64,000 bases of DNA from Clostridiaceae bacterium (GTDB taxonomy: Bacteria; Bacillota; Clostridia; Lachnospirales; Lachnospiraceae). Below, piece by piece: positions 16,456-24,657 of the stretch (position 1 is the stretch's first letter; every line of letters starts with the position of its first letter). The notes under the pieces were generated by a model. It saw only the letters and a list, made by a program, of their open reading frames with translations. It searched no databases and was not told where the DNA came from. The stretch covers positions 62,001 to 126,000 of the forward strand of contig CAJSZV010000012.1 of the NCBI GenBank assembly GCA_910574345.1, read 5' to 3'. The position numbers were made by a program, and so were the translations under genes.

Positions 16456-17928
16456 TTATTCTTTTTCAAAACCCATTCGCCTAAACTGCCACTCCGGTGC
16501 GTCTGCCGCTTTCATGGCCTCCTTCAGTCTCCTGTCCATTTCCTCTGTCAGCGCTTCATCTTCCACAGGGCGTACCTGCATGGGATCTTCTTTCTTGTCA
16601 TACACCGCTGTTTTCAGACGGAACCTTTCATACATGGAACGCACCGGAATCCGAAGCACTTTATGACCGTTAGAATACCTTCCTCCGTCTGCAAACTCCG
16701 CCTCATCTATGCTGCCGCTTTCTATGAATCCCCGCATATTCGTAGGCATCACCGTCTCCTGGTAAACGGGAAGCCCAGGGTCTGCGGAACTCTTCATATA
16801 GCAGTAACGTCCGTCATACAGGTTAATCTGGCTTCCGTGAACCCCAAACAGAATGGAGTCGTGAATCTTCTGATCCTCTTTCACCACTGCCGCCAGGTCC
16901 TTTCCGTCTGTCTCCGTCTCAAAGCCAAGACCGAAATACGCAAGCAGCGTAGGAGCGATATCTACGGTCTGGGCTACGGCCTGCCGCCTTCCTGCGGCAT
17001 GGGGAAATCTTGGATCGTGAATAAAAAAGGGAGTGTGAATCACCTCGTCATACATAGGCGGAAAATTCTTTCCGATAAAATCATGTTCCCCTAAGAAAAA
17101 TCCGTGATCCGTATTGACAATCAGAAGGGTATCCTTCCACATATCATACTCTTCCATCTTATCCATCAGCCGGCCCAGCTGAGCGTCGCACATGGAAAGG
17201 AGGGAACAGTACTCTTTCCGCAGCCTGCGGATATCTTCTTTTGTGTACTTATCCTCCACCGGTCCATATGCCGGAAAATTAAAGGCGTCATGGGAATCGC
17301 CGCACTCATATAACTCACGGTACTGGTCAGGAACAAAAAACGGTTCGTGAGGATCAAAGCATTCGATCTGCAAAAACCAGCTGTCCTTGTGATAATGATG
17401 ATCCAAAAAATCCAGACCGGCACTGACGCATCTGACGCTTGGCATCTCCTCTTCCGTCTTTATCCTGGTACGGTTGGCAAGGTGCTGAAGGGCGGATATG
17501 TTGGTCTTGTTCAGACTGCATGTATTGGCAGAACCATCCGCCTCCCCCCGCGGAACCCATCTGTCGCCTTCCTGTCCCCGGAAAGATTCATAACTGTCAT
17601 AACGATTATGGTATGTACCTCCGCCGTCTTCAAAATAGTGGGTGTGATCCGTTATGAGGTGGGTGTAAATTCCGTTCTTTGACAAAATCTCCATGGAGGA
17701 CTCATCAAAAGGTTCCAGCGGTCCCCATCCTCTGTTCAAAAAATTATACTTGCCCGTATGAAGCTCCCTCCGGGCCGGCATACAAGGCATGCTGCCTCCG
17801 TAAAACTCGTCAAAGGTTACTGCATGCTCTGCCAGACGGCTGAAATTCGGCATCTTCGTAAAATCACATCCGTAGTTCGGCAGGTAATTTCTTGTCAGAG
17901 TGTCAAACATCATCATAATGGCTCTCAT
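16456..17928 (-). CDS. Sulfatase, Cys-type, cytoplasmic
   Basis: 490 aa. The N-terminal metal-binding motif is MMFDTLTRNYLPNYG. The active-site signature CMPARRELHTG begins at Cys49, the residue oxidised to formylglycine; the C-X-P-X-R form is matured anaerobically by anSME. Later metal ligands are visible in NTDHGFFLGEHDFIGK. No signal peptide is present. The ATG at 17926-17928 has GGGGG seven bases upstream; the longer frame adds 13 unlikely residues. It is first in an operon with the PTS EIIC and divergent from an RpiR regulator. It should remove sulfate esters from an imported glycan unit. No anSME gene is in the window. Confidence 0.87.
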   Translation of the reverse strand: MRAIMMMFDTLTRNYLPNYGCDFTKMPNFSRLAEHAVTFDEFYGGSMPCMPARRELHTGKYNFLNRGWGPLEPFDESSMEILSKNGIYTHLITDHTHYFEDGGGTYHNRYDSYESFRGQEGDRWVPRGEADGSANTCSLNKTNISALQHLANRTRIKTEEEMPSVRCVSAGLDFLDHHYHKDSWFLQIECFDPHEPFFVPDQYRELYECGDSHDAFNFPAYGPVEDKYTKEDIRRLRKEYCSLLSMCDAQLGRLMDKMEEYDMWKDTLLIVNTDHGFFLGEHDFIGKNFPPMYDEVIHTPFFIHDPRFPHAAGRRQAVAQTVDIAPTLLAYFGLGFETETDGKDLAAVVKEDQKIHDSILFGVHGSQINLYDGRYCYMKSSADPGLPVYQETVMPTNMRGFIESGSIDEAEFADGGRYSNGHKVLRIPVRSMYERFRLKTAVYDKKEDPMQVRPVEDEALTEEMDRRLKEAMKAADAPEWQFRRMGFEKE

Positions 17929-18100
17929 CTCATGGCCCCCTTTCTTTATGTATCCTATTATATCCATATTTGATCATTTGTCTATAGTATAATGACCAAA
18001 AATGTTCATTATTTTTTGTATATTCTATATAAATCTGCATTTTTTGAACGTTTTTAATCATTATTGGTCGTTTTTATTCTGTTCCATATGGTTTCCTATC

Positions 18101-18129
18101 TTGCAGCCTGGAGCCCTGTATGTTATAAT
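18101..18129 (+). promoter_or_regulatory. Promoter of the RpiR-family regulator gene
   Basis: TTGCAG (18101-18106), 17 bp, TATAAT (18124-18129). Transcription would start just at the edge of element C (18135), so the entire palindrome would be in the 5' leader. On the other strand a TATACT (17986-17991) in an AT-rich region is the best -10 for the sulfatase operon, with no good -35. Confidence 0.7.
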
Positions 18130-18134
18130 GAAAC

Positions 18135-18286
18135 GTAACAGTTCAGACGGCGGGGAATTGGTCACGAATTTTGCGCGTCAAGCTTGCTTGTAAGCCAAAA
18201 TTCATGACCAATTCCACATCGGATGGACATCCGATGCTTCTTGTCCGTCAAAGACGGGCAAGAAGATGGGCCGTCTGAACTGTTAC
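18135..18286. repeat. Full copy (C) of the intergenic palindromic element, 152 bp
   Basis: Perfect 16-bp terminal inverted repeats GTAACAGTTCAGACGG enclose three hairpins. One is the CTTCTTG/CAAGAAG hairpin, one is CATCGGATG/CATCCGATG, and one is a long arm GGAATTGGTCA/TGACCAATTCC closed around AAGCAAGCTT. It is inverted relative to copy B. It lies between the promoter (18101-18129) and the ribosome binding site (about 18304) of the RpiR gene. Confidence 0.85.
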
Positions 18287-18317
18287 AAAGAAACACTCTA
18301 TAAGGAAGGAGCCTTTT

Positions 18318-19076
18318 ATGTCTCTTACTGCTAATATGAAAGAACTTCTGCCCGAACTCACCCGCAGCGAGCGCAAGGCAGCCGAATATATCATCAGCCG
18401 TCCCATAGATGTTATCCGGTATTCTTCCAGCGATGCCATTGCCGGTCTCTCCGGATGTTCCAGAAGCGCAGTGGTCCGTCTGGCCAAGCGCTTAGGATTT
18501 ACGGGCTTCCATGAGTTCAAGATTCAGCTGGCCAAGGAGCTGAATGATTATGTCAGCGACAGCACCACTCAGATCAGCGACTATTATATAAAAGCTTTGG
18601 ATGAATTGAAGAAGATTGAGAAGACAGCGCCCCTCCTAAGGGCCGCAGAACTGCTGAAAAAAGCCAGGCATATCTATTCCTTCGGGTATTCCCATTCCCG
18701 CTACTCCGCCAAACAGTTTACTTTCCGCATGGTGCGTATGGGTTTCGGCGTAGAACTTATTGATTATGCCATAGGGCTAAAAGAATATACTTCCATTATC
18801 TCGGAAGATGACGCCCTAGTCATCTTCTCCATCAGCGGCGGAGCGCAGGTAAATTCCCCTGTCAATGATCTGCAGTACTTTGACCATTCCCATAAGCCCA
18901 ATGTCATTGTGTTCACTATGACCAGCCCTTCCCCTGCCGAGAAATATGCGGATATTGTCATACACCTTCCCTGTGTCTCCAGAATGGCTCCGGACATGAT
19001 TATTGACGATGCTCCCGTATTTTTCATTGCCATTGAACTTCTTTTGGAAGCTATGGCGGAGGGACATAATACTTAA
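18318..19076 (+). CDS. RpiR/MurR-family transcriptional regulator
   Basis: 252 aa. An N-terminal HTH_6 domain occupies about residues 1-77 (LTRSERKAAEYI, DAIAGLSGCSRSAVVRLAKRLGF), and a SIS sugar-phosphate-binding domain about 107-240 (HIYSFGYSHSRYSAKQF, VIFSISGGAQVN). It is transcribed away from the sulfatase/EIIC operon and most likely controls it in response to a phosphorylated sugar delivered by the PTS. AAGGAGCC lies before the ATG. The long leader contains element C, which could affect expression. Confidence 0.87.
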   Translation: MSLTANMKELLPELTRSERKAAEYIISRPIDVIRYSSSDAIAGLSGCSRSAVVRLAKRLGFTGFHEFKIQLAKELNDYVSDSTTQISDYYIKALDELKKIEKTAPLLRAAELLKKARHIYSFGYSHSRYSAKQFTFRMVRMGFGVELIDYAIGLKEYTSIISEDDALVIFSISGGAQVNSPVNDLQYFDHSHKPNVIVFTMTSPSPAEKYADIVIHLPCVSRMAPDMIIDDAPVFFIAIELLLEAMAEGHNT

Positions 19077-19107
19077 GCCCTGTCTCTCAGAATACCGCCG
19101 GCAAAAA

Positions 19108-19150
19108 AGAGCCGGTGCGGCAGGACTGCAAGTCTCACCGCACCGGCTCT
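19108..19150 (-). terminator. Intrinsic terminator of the GH105 operon
   Basis: A perfect 13-bp stem AGAGCCGGTGCGG / CCGCACCGGCTCT, followed on the minus strand by TTTTT. It separates the convergent RpiR gene and URO-D-family gene. Confidence 0.88.
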
Positions 19151-19163
19151 CATTCACATATTG

Positions 19164-20120
19164 TCAGATTGTCTCAAGGCTTCTGACCACCTGCCGTATC
19201 CTGTCCCTTGAAATCTCCGTAGGCAGCGTACAGTCAGAACCCATGATAAAGGGTCTTCCTTTCATCTCCTTCAGAACCTGCCCTGCATGTTCTGCGATCT
19301 CTTCCTCACTTCCATCCACCAGAACGCCGGTCCTGTCCGGAAACCCTCCCAGGATGATACTGTCCGGAAACAGCCTGCTCCCCTCCGCAAGAGAAAATCC
19401 GTTGGTATACACGCCCCAGTTTACGATCATAGGTTTTAATTTCACATACCGGTTAAAATCAATTCCGCTTTTGCAGATATGGAGCACATCAAAATCAGCC
19501 GTCCTCTTAATATGATCGTATATCTTCATCTCATATGGAAGGACAAACTCTTCGTACTCTTCATCTGTAAAGTATCTCTTCTCACCGCCCAGAGCCGCAT
19601 AGAAGATTCCTTCCGCCCCGGCCTCCAGAGAACAGTCGGAAAACTCCATCAAGGTCTCGGCAATGTTCTCAAAAACCTGCTTCATCTCTCCCGGTCGCTC
19701 TCTGCAGAACAATGCCAGACAATATCCCATACTGGTGAAATTTCCTGCAAATCCTGTCTCATGGAAAGCAGACGCCAGCAGTCCATGAATGGTTGCCAGA
19801 ATCGGGTAGTCCCCTTTGGAGCGGTCGCAGATCCCTTTGATGATCTCCATCTGATCTTTAAATATCCGGTCTTTTCTGGAAAATCCTCGGAACTTCCCGA
19901 TATCCTTAGAGGACATAATCCTGCTTTCCCCGTCGTAAAGAATATTCTCATTCATAATCTTTAAGATATCTGTATCCGTCTCAGCCATAAAGTCAAGATG
20001 TGCCTTCACTGCCGCCTCACCGTGCATGGCCTCCTTTGGAAAATGGATCCAAAAGCCCGTCGGACACCGATCCGCCTCTTTTCCCTCTATTGTGTTATAA
20101 AACCGCTGCCTCTTAGTCAT
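19164..20120 (-). CDS. Uroporphyrinogen decarboxylase (URO-D/MtaA/CmuA)-family protein
   Basis: 318 aa. It starts MTKRQRFYNTIEGKEADRCP, the typical opening of the URO-D superfamily, and keeps the length and core segments (DILKIMNEN, DFDVLHICKSG, VNWGV). In anaerobes many members are corrinoid-dependent methyltransferases rather than haem enzymes. The ATG at 20118-20120 overlaps the GH105 stop codon (ATGA) and has AGGAG upstream; the longer frame adds 14 residues from the previous gene. Being last in a glycan operon suggests action on a methylated sugar or aglycone. No corrinoid protein is adjacent, so this is an inference. Confidence 0.75.
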   Translation of the reverse strand: MTKRQRFYNTIEGKEADRCPTGFWIHFPKEAMHGEAAVKAHLDFMAETDTDILKIMNENILYDGESRIMSSKDIGKFRGFSRKDRIFKDQMEIIKGICDRSKGDYPILATIHGLLASAFHETGFAGNFTSMGYCLALFCRERPGEMKQVFENIAETLMEFSDCSLEAGAEGIFYAALGGEKRYFTDEEYEEFVLPYEMKIYDHIKRTADFDVLHICKSGIDFNRYVKLKPMIVNWGVYTNGFSLAEGSRLFPDSIILGGFPDRTGVLVDGSEEEIAEHAGQVLKEMKGRPFIMGSDCTLPTEISRDRIRQVVRSLETI

Positions 20121-21244
20121 GCTACAATCTCCTCTTCTTTCCTGCCTGCGGCTTTCAGCCACTCACTGTAGGCCATCATGCAGGCCGCCACTCCATGGGC
20201 ATTGTCGTCCTTTACAGCCTCGCCCAAATAGTATTCCGGACTTCCGTCTCTCACCGCCTGACCGGGTATGCCGTCTTTCAGCCCCAGTCCGCCGCTGGCG
20301 CAGATTCCCGTAAGATAAAACTTTCCCTCTCTGGCCTTAATCTTCTCTGAAGCCAAAGCTGCCAAAATACGTTCTCCTGTACCAAAATATTTGTCTCGTT
20401 CAAGAATACCCAGCCGGCATCCCTTTAAGACCGTGTAAGCTGCCATGGCGGAACCTGATGTCTCCAGGTAATTGCCTGCCAGATCCCCCCGGTCAATAAC
20501 CTGATAGAACAGTCCTGTATCTTTATCGGCATAGGGAAGCAGCCCGTCAACGGCATCTTTTAACAGCTCGCCCAGCACGGACTCTGCTTCCTGATCCTCG
20601 CTGATCTCACAGCAGTCGCACAGGGCCATAAGATACCATCCCATGCCTCTGAGCCAGAAACTAGGTGATTTCCCAGTCACTTTATCTGCCCATCCTGTCT
20701 CTTTCCGCTCGTCATATCCATGATAATACAGCCGCTTTTCCTGGTCATAGAGATATTTTTTAACATTTTGAAACTGATTTAATATGTCCTGATAATTGGA
20801 CTTATGATTAAACCGCTTTTCATATTCCATGTAGAAGGGCTGAACCATATAGAGTCCGTCCAGCCACACCTGCCCCGGATAGACTTCCTTATGCCAGAAG
20901 CTGCCGAAACTTGTTCTTGGCTGCACTTTCAACACCTCCATGATGGAGTGGATCCCTTTCAGGTAACGCTCTTCCTTTGTATAGTCATAGAGGAAATAAA
21001 GAAGCCTTCCGCTGGCCATCAGGTCTACGTTATGCTCTTCCGCCCGAAATCCCTTGATTATCCCCTTATGGTCCACATAATCTTTTCCGAAGTTCAGAAT
21101 GGGGGTCAGATACATTTCGCTGCAGGTGATCTCATATAGATATTCCGCCCCCAGAAGCACACATCCCAAATGATAGTTCCACCGTTCCGGTTTCATCTCG
21201 TTGAATTGTTTTAAATAGTCAGAAAAATATACTTCAAAAACCAT
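20117..21244 (-). CDS. Unsaturated rhamnogalacturonyl/glucuronyl hydrolase, GH105 (GH88-like)
   Basis: 375 aa, the usual length for YteR-type enzymes. Signatures are FWHKEVYPGQVWLDGLYM (the Asp in WLDGLYM is the expected general acid) and SPSFWLRGMGWYLMAL. There is no signal peptide, so it acts in the cytoplasm. It removes the 4,5-unsaturated uronic acid left at the non-reducing end by polysaccharide lyases, typically of pectin rhamnogalacturonan. It is downstream of the binding-protein and permease genes, so the oligosaccharide is imported first. GGAAGGGAAG precedes the ATG. Confidence 0.88.
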   Translation of the reverse strand: MVFEVYFSDYLKQFNEMKPERWNYHLGCVLLGAEYLYEITCSEMYLTPILNFGKDYVDHKGIIKGFRAEEHNVDLMASGRLLYFLYDYTKEERYLKGIHSIMEVLKVQPRTSFGSFWHKEVYPGQVWLDGLYMVQPFYMEYEKRFNHKSNYQDILNQFQNVKKYLYDQEKRLYYHGYDERKETGWADKVTGKSPSFWLRGMGWYLMALCDCCEISEDQEAESVLGELLKDAVDGLLPYADKDTGLFYQVIDRGDLAGNYLETSGSAMAAYTVLKGCRLGILERDKYFGTGERILAALASEKIKAREGKFYLTGICASGGLGLKDGIPGQAVRDGSPEYYLGEAVKDDNAHGVAACMMAYSEWLKAAGRKEEEIVA

Positions 21245-21262
21245 GGCTTCCCTTCCTTATTT

Positions 21263-22660
21263 TTATTTGCTGCTTTCATAAGCTGCCTGTTCCTGGGTCA
21301 GAAAATCCGCCCATTTATCCAGCGCTTCCTGAGAGGTCATCTCTCCCAGCAGTACGGCCTGGAAATCCGCTGTCATATCCGTATTGATAAAGTTAAAATA
21401 TGTGGTCAGCCAGTAAGGATTCTGAATCTGAACAAAGTTTTCATCTGTAATAATCTCCTGATACAGAGGCATATACTTATCCTCCACAAACCAGGGATCG
21501 TCATAATTGTCCTTATTTACCGGAATTCTTCCTGTCTTCTGCCCGATTTCCTCTATGACTTCCGCTGAGGAGAGGAATTTGATCAGTTCAAAAGCTGCCG
21601 TATAATCTCCGTCTGCACCTTTGGTGTTGGTTACGGCATAAAGCTGAGGCTGAATGGCGGAAGTATAGTACCTACCTTCGTCATTGGCAAGAGCCCTGGA
21701 TACTCCGAAGTTGCCGTCTCCCAAATTGTTCAGGTGAGAACTCTTGGACGAAGAATTGTGCATAATATACATGGCTGTCTGAGAACCGAACTCTGCCACC
21801 ATCTCATTGAAATTGTTGTTTACACAGTCGCCGGACACCCATCCGTTTTTGTAAATACCAGCATAAGCGTCAAGGGCTTCCACAAACTCCGGTTTGTTGA
21901 TGATGCAGGTTCCGTTCTCATCAAAGTAGGAACCGCCGTATCCGCCGCCGTCAGCCCAGGTAAAGATCCACCCAAGCAGGTTATCATAAGGCTTGGCGCC
22001 CCGCAGACTGAAGAAATAGGTTCCAGCATCGGGATTGGCATACTTCTCACAGAGAGCCAGGAATTCTTTCTGGGTCTTTGGCACTTCGATGTTGTTTTCT
22101 TCGAAGAATTTGGTATTGTACCAGGAAATATCCTGATTATAGTTGTAGGGAATGCCGTAAAGGGGGCCGCCTGCTAAGTCTTTCAAGGTGCTGACCATGG
22201 AGGGGACGATCTTATCCTTGTCTTCCCAGTTCTCAAAATAGCTGTTTACATCTACCAGGGCGTCCTGAGCCACATAGGTCATAACATTGGAAAATCCCAG
22301 ACTTACCACATTGGGCATGGTATCGGTGGCAATGGCCATGGCAAACTTGTCAGGAAAATCTTTATTGGCAAAGCCTGTGTATCTTGCCTCGTAGAGATCC
22401 TGGGAATTGTTGAACTCTTCAAATAACCCTTCATAAATCTCATTGGTCTTCTCGTCTGCCGCATGATACCAGAACTCTACAATCTCTTTCTCTCCCGAAG
22501 CTTTCGCCGGCGCGCCAGTTTCTTCCTGCTTTTTCGTCTCCTCTCCTGCTGCCGGAGCCTGTGCGGACGCCGGAACCGTCTCCTGAGGTTTGGAACTGCA
22601 CCCTGCAGTGCCTGCCGCCAAAATCGCTGCCGTCAACGTTGCTGCCAATAATTTTTTCAT
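21263..22660 (-). CDS. Extracellular sugar-binding lipoprotein of an ABC importer
   Basis: 465 aa. A lipoprotein signal ends at AGTAGC (Cys about 21), followed by a Pro/Ala/Glu linker and a SBP_bac_1 domain (EIVEFWYHAADEKTNEIYEGL, DTMPNVVSLGFSN, AFELIKFLSSAEVIEEIGQKTG). These are the usual segments of MalE-like carbohydrate receptors. It lies between the permease genes and GH105, so its ligand is probably an unsaturated uronic-acid oligosaccharide. AAGGAGG is located nine bases before the ATG. Confidence 0.88.
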   Translation of the reverse strand: MKKLLAATLTAAILAAGTAGCSSKPQETVPASAQAPAAGEETKKQEETGAPAKASGEKEIVEFWYHAADEKTNEIYEGLFEEFNNSQDLYEARYTGFANKDFPDKFAMAIATDTMPNVVSLGFSNVMTYVAQDALVDVNSYFENWEDKDKIVPSMVSTLKDLAGGPLYGIPYNYNQDISWYNTKFFEENNIEVPKTQKEFLALCEKYANPDAGTYFFSLRGAKPYDNLLGWIFTWADGGGYGGSYFDENGTCIINKPEFVEALDAYAGIYKNGWVSGDCVNNNFNEMVAEFGSQTAMYIMHNSSSKSSHLNNLGDGNFGVSRALANDEGRYYTSAIQPQLYAVTNTKGADGDYTAAFELIKFLSSAEVIEEIGQKTGRIPVNKDNYDDPWFVEDKYMPLYQEIITDENFVQIQNPYWLTTYFNFINTDMTADFQAVLLGEMTSQEALDKWADFLTQEQAAYESSK

Positions 22661-22696
22661 GTAATATTCCTCCTTTTTCTTGCTTTTCTTGGTTTC

Positions 22697-23539
22697 TTAT
22701 CCTTTTACCGCCCCGCTTGTTGCTCCTCCTGCCAGATTCTTCTGGACAAAGGCAAAGATCACAAGGACCGGAAGCAGCGCTACTATACAGCCTGCTGCCA
22801 GGCCGGAATAGTTGGTGTTGAATTCTCCCTGGAACACGTTAAGAGCCAGGGGAATTGTGTATTTATCTTTCTTGGTAATAAATGCGGTGGCATAAATAAA
22901 TACATTCCAGGAATTAATAAATACGTGGGCCCCCGTAGCCACAATGCTGGGCCTCATGGTAGGAAGCAGCACTCGAAACACAGCGCCTAACAGGGAACAT
23001 CCGTCTACCTGGGCTGCCTCTTCCAGGGACCTGGGAATAGAATTGTAATATCCCATCATCATAAACAGACAGAATGGCAGGTTCGTCACGGAACAGGTAA
23101 GAATCAGTGAGGGCAGAGTATTGATGAGCCGCAGTTTATTCATGGTCTCAAACAGGGGAATCATCAGAACCACAGCCGGAAACATCTGAGTTACAAGCAA
23201 AAGCACATAGATCAGGCCTTTTCCCTTGAAGCGGTATCTGGACATGGCGTAGCCTCCAACCAACGCAAGCATGCTCACAATGAACGTGGTGGAGCAGGAT
23301 ACGATCAGACTGTTCAGGAAATACCTGCCGAACCCCAGCTTTGTAAACAGATAGGTGTAATTTTCAAAAGTAAGCGCCTTGGGCCAATAGGTAATGGGCT
23401 TTGCGAACACCTCCGTACTTGTCTTTAAGGATGTTACCAGGATCCAGTAAAAAGGAGCCAGGGTAATGATGATAAAGAAAAAGAGCGGGATGTAAAGCCA
23501 GAAACACCTTCCAATCCGTCTTTTATACCTGATGTTCAT
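22697..23539 (-). CDS. Carbohydrate ABC transporter permease (MalG-type)
   Basis: 280 aa with six TM helices. The EAA-loop motif EEAAQVDGCSLLGAVFRVLLP is typical of MalG/UgpE proteins. Its start codon overlaps the stop of the upstream MalF-type permease by one base. It forms the channel with that partner; the ATPase (MsmK-type) is not encoded here and is probably shared with other sugar systems. Confidence 0.88.
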   Translation of the reverse strand: MNIRYKRRIGRCFWLYIPLFFFIIITLAPFYWILVTSLKTSTEVFAKPITYWPKALTFENYTYLFTKLGFGRYFLNSLIVSCSTTFIVSMLALVGGYAMSRYRFKGKGLIYVLLLVTQMFPAVVLMIPLFETMNKLRLINTLPSLILTCSVTNLPFCLFMMMGYYNSIPRSLEEAAQVDGCSLLGAVFRVLLPTMRPSIVATGAHVFINSWNVFIYATAFITKKDKYTIPLALNVFQGEFNTNYSGLAAGCIVALLPVLVIFAFVQKNLAGGATSGAVKG

Positions 23540-24468
23540 TAATACATCTCCTCCTTTCCCATTCCGCTTCCCTTGATGTATACAAAGGCTACAATCATCA
23601 TAATGGTTGTGGCAATTGCCGCCAGGGCCGAGGCATAGCCATAATTCAGCTGCCCCTTAAATGTGGTCATAATGTACAGCGGCATGGTCATGGTGGCATT
23701 GTTGGGTCCGCCGTAGGTCAAACTGTAGATCAAATCCACTGCGTTGAAGGTCCAGATGGCCCGAAGGAGGGTAGTCAGCACGATGGTATCCTTGATCATA
23801 GGCAGGGTAATACGAAAAAGCATTACCCAGGTATTGGCCCCGTCAATCCTGGCTGATTCATAGATATCTCCCGATATGCTGGAGAGAGCTGACAGATAAC
23901 TGATGGCAAAAAAGGGAATTCCCCTCCACACATTGGCCATAATGGCGGCGCTCATGGCTCTGCTTCCCTTGGAAAACCAGGAAATATTCCGCTCAATGAT
24001 CCCAAGCTTCAAGAGCACATCGTTTAATACGCCGTAAGTCTCTCCAAGAATCAGGCTCCAGATAATTCCCACCATGACTCCTGCCACGGCCCATGGCGAC
24101 AATACCAGGGCCCGGTAAATCCCTCGCCCCTGAAACTTTTTGTTGAGCAGATAGGCAAGCCAGAATCCCAGCACGGTCTGACAGGCCACACTGACCAATA
24201 CCCATACGGCGGAGTTCCTCATTCCTTTTATAAACAGCTTATCCTTGGTAAATATCTCTATATAATTCTGCAATCCGATAAAGGCCCGTTCCTTTGGCTT
24301 GATAACCACATAATTCTGAAGACTCATGATAAACACGTTGATCATAGGCCAGAGCATGAACATTCCGATAAACAATACAACCGGCATAAGGAGCAAATAA
24401 GGAACTGCGGCCCGTTTATAATATAATCTGCTTTTCACTCTTCCCTCTTGTACTTTGTTGGTCTTCAT
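23539..24468 (-). CDS. Carbohydrate ABC transporter permease (MalF-type)
   Basis: 309 aa with six TM helices. The coupling motif is YESARIDGANTWVMLFRITLP. The ATG at 24466-24468 (MKTNKVQEGR) is preferred because GGAGG lies seven bases upstream; an ATG six bases earlier would overlap the ribosome binding site. First gene of the GH105 operon, with a consensus promoter at 24510-24538. Confidence 0.87.
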   Translation of the reverse strand: MKTNKVQEGRVKSRLYYKRAAVPYLLLMPVVLFIGMFMLWPMINVFIMSLQNYVVIKPKERAFIGLQNYIEIFTKDKLFIKGMRNSAVWVLVSVACQTVLGFWLAYLLNKKFQGRGIYRALVLSPWAVAGVMVGIIWSLILGETYGVLNDVLLKLGIIERNISWFSKGSRAMSAAIMANVWRGIPFFAISYLSALSSISGDIYESARIDGANTWVMLFRITLPMIKDTIVLTTLLRAIWTFNAVDLIYSLTYGGPNNATMTMPLYIMTTFKGQLNYGYASALAAIATTIMMIVAFVYIKGSGMGKEEMY

Positions 24469-24509
24469 CTCCATTCCTCCTTCCTTTATTATCACTATTT
24501 TCGTGTTTT

Positions 24510-24538
24510 ATTATATTAGAAATGCTTTTTTAGTGCAA
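24510..24538 (-). promoter_or_regulatory. Promoter of the GH105/sugar ABC operon
   Basis: TTGCAC (24533-24538), 17-bp spacer, TATAAT (24510-24515) on the minus strand, about 40 bp before the first start codon. Confidence 0.8.
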
Positions 24539-24544
24539 TTGGCA

Positions 24545-24596
24545 CAAAAAACAAAAAGAGATTATACATTTTATATAAAAAATATATAATCTCTTT
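24545..24596 (-). terminator. Intrinsic terminator of the PrpR-type regulator gene
   Basis: AAAGAGATTATA pairs perfectly with TATAATCTCTTT. On the minus strand the 3' arm runs into TTGTTTTTT. It isolates the regulator from the operon promoter just downstream. Confidence 0.8.
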
Positions 24597-24657
24597 ATTG
24601 AAATTTATCCATTTCAAATTCATTTCACTCCTGTCAGATATATTGCAATCTGAAAGG

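Noticed and set aside
24533-24552. TTGGCAC sequence as a sigma-54 promoter
   Set aside because: The -12 GC element is missing at the needed distance on both strands, while a full sigma-A promoter overlaps. The neighbouring regulator also lacks the GAFTGA loop.
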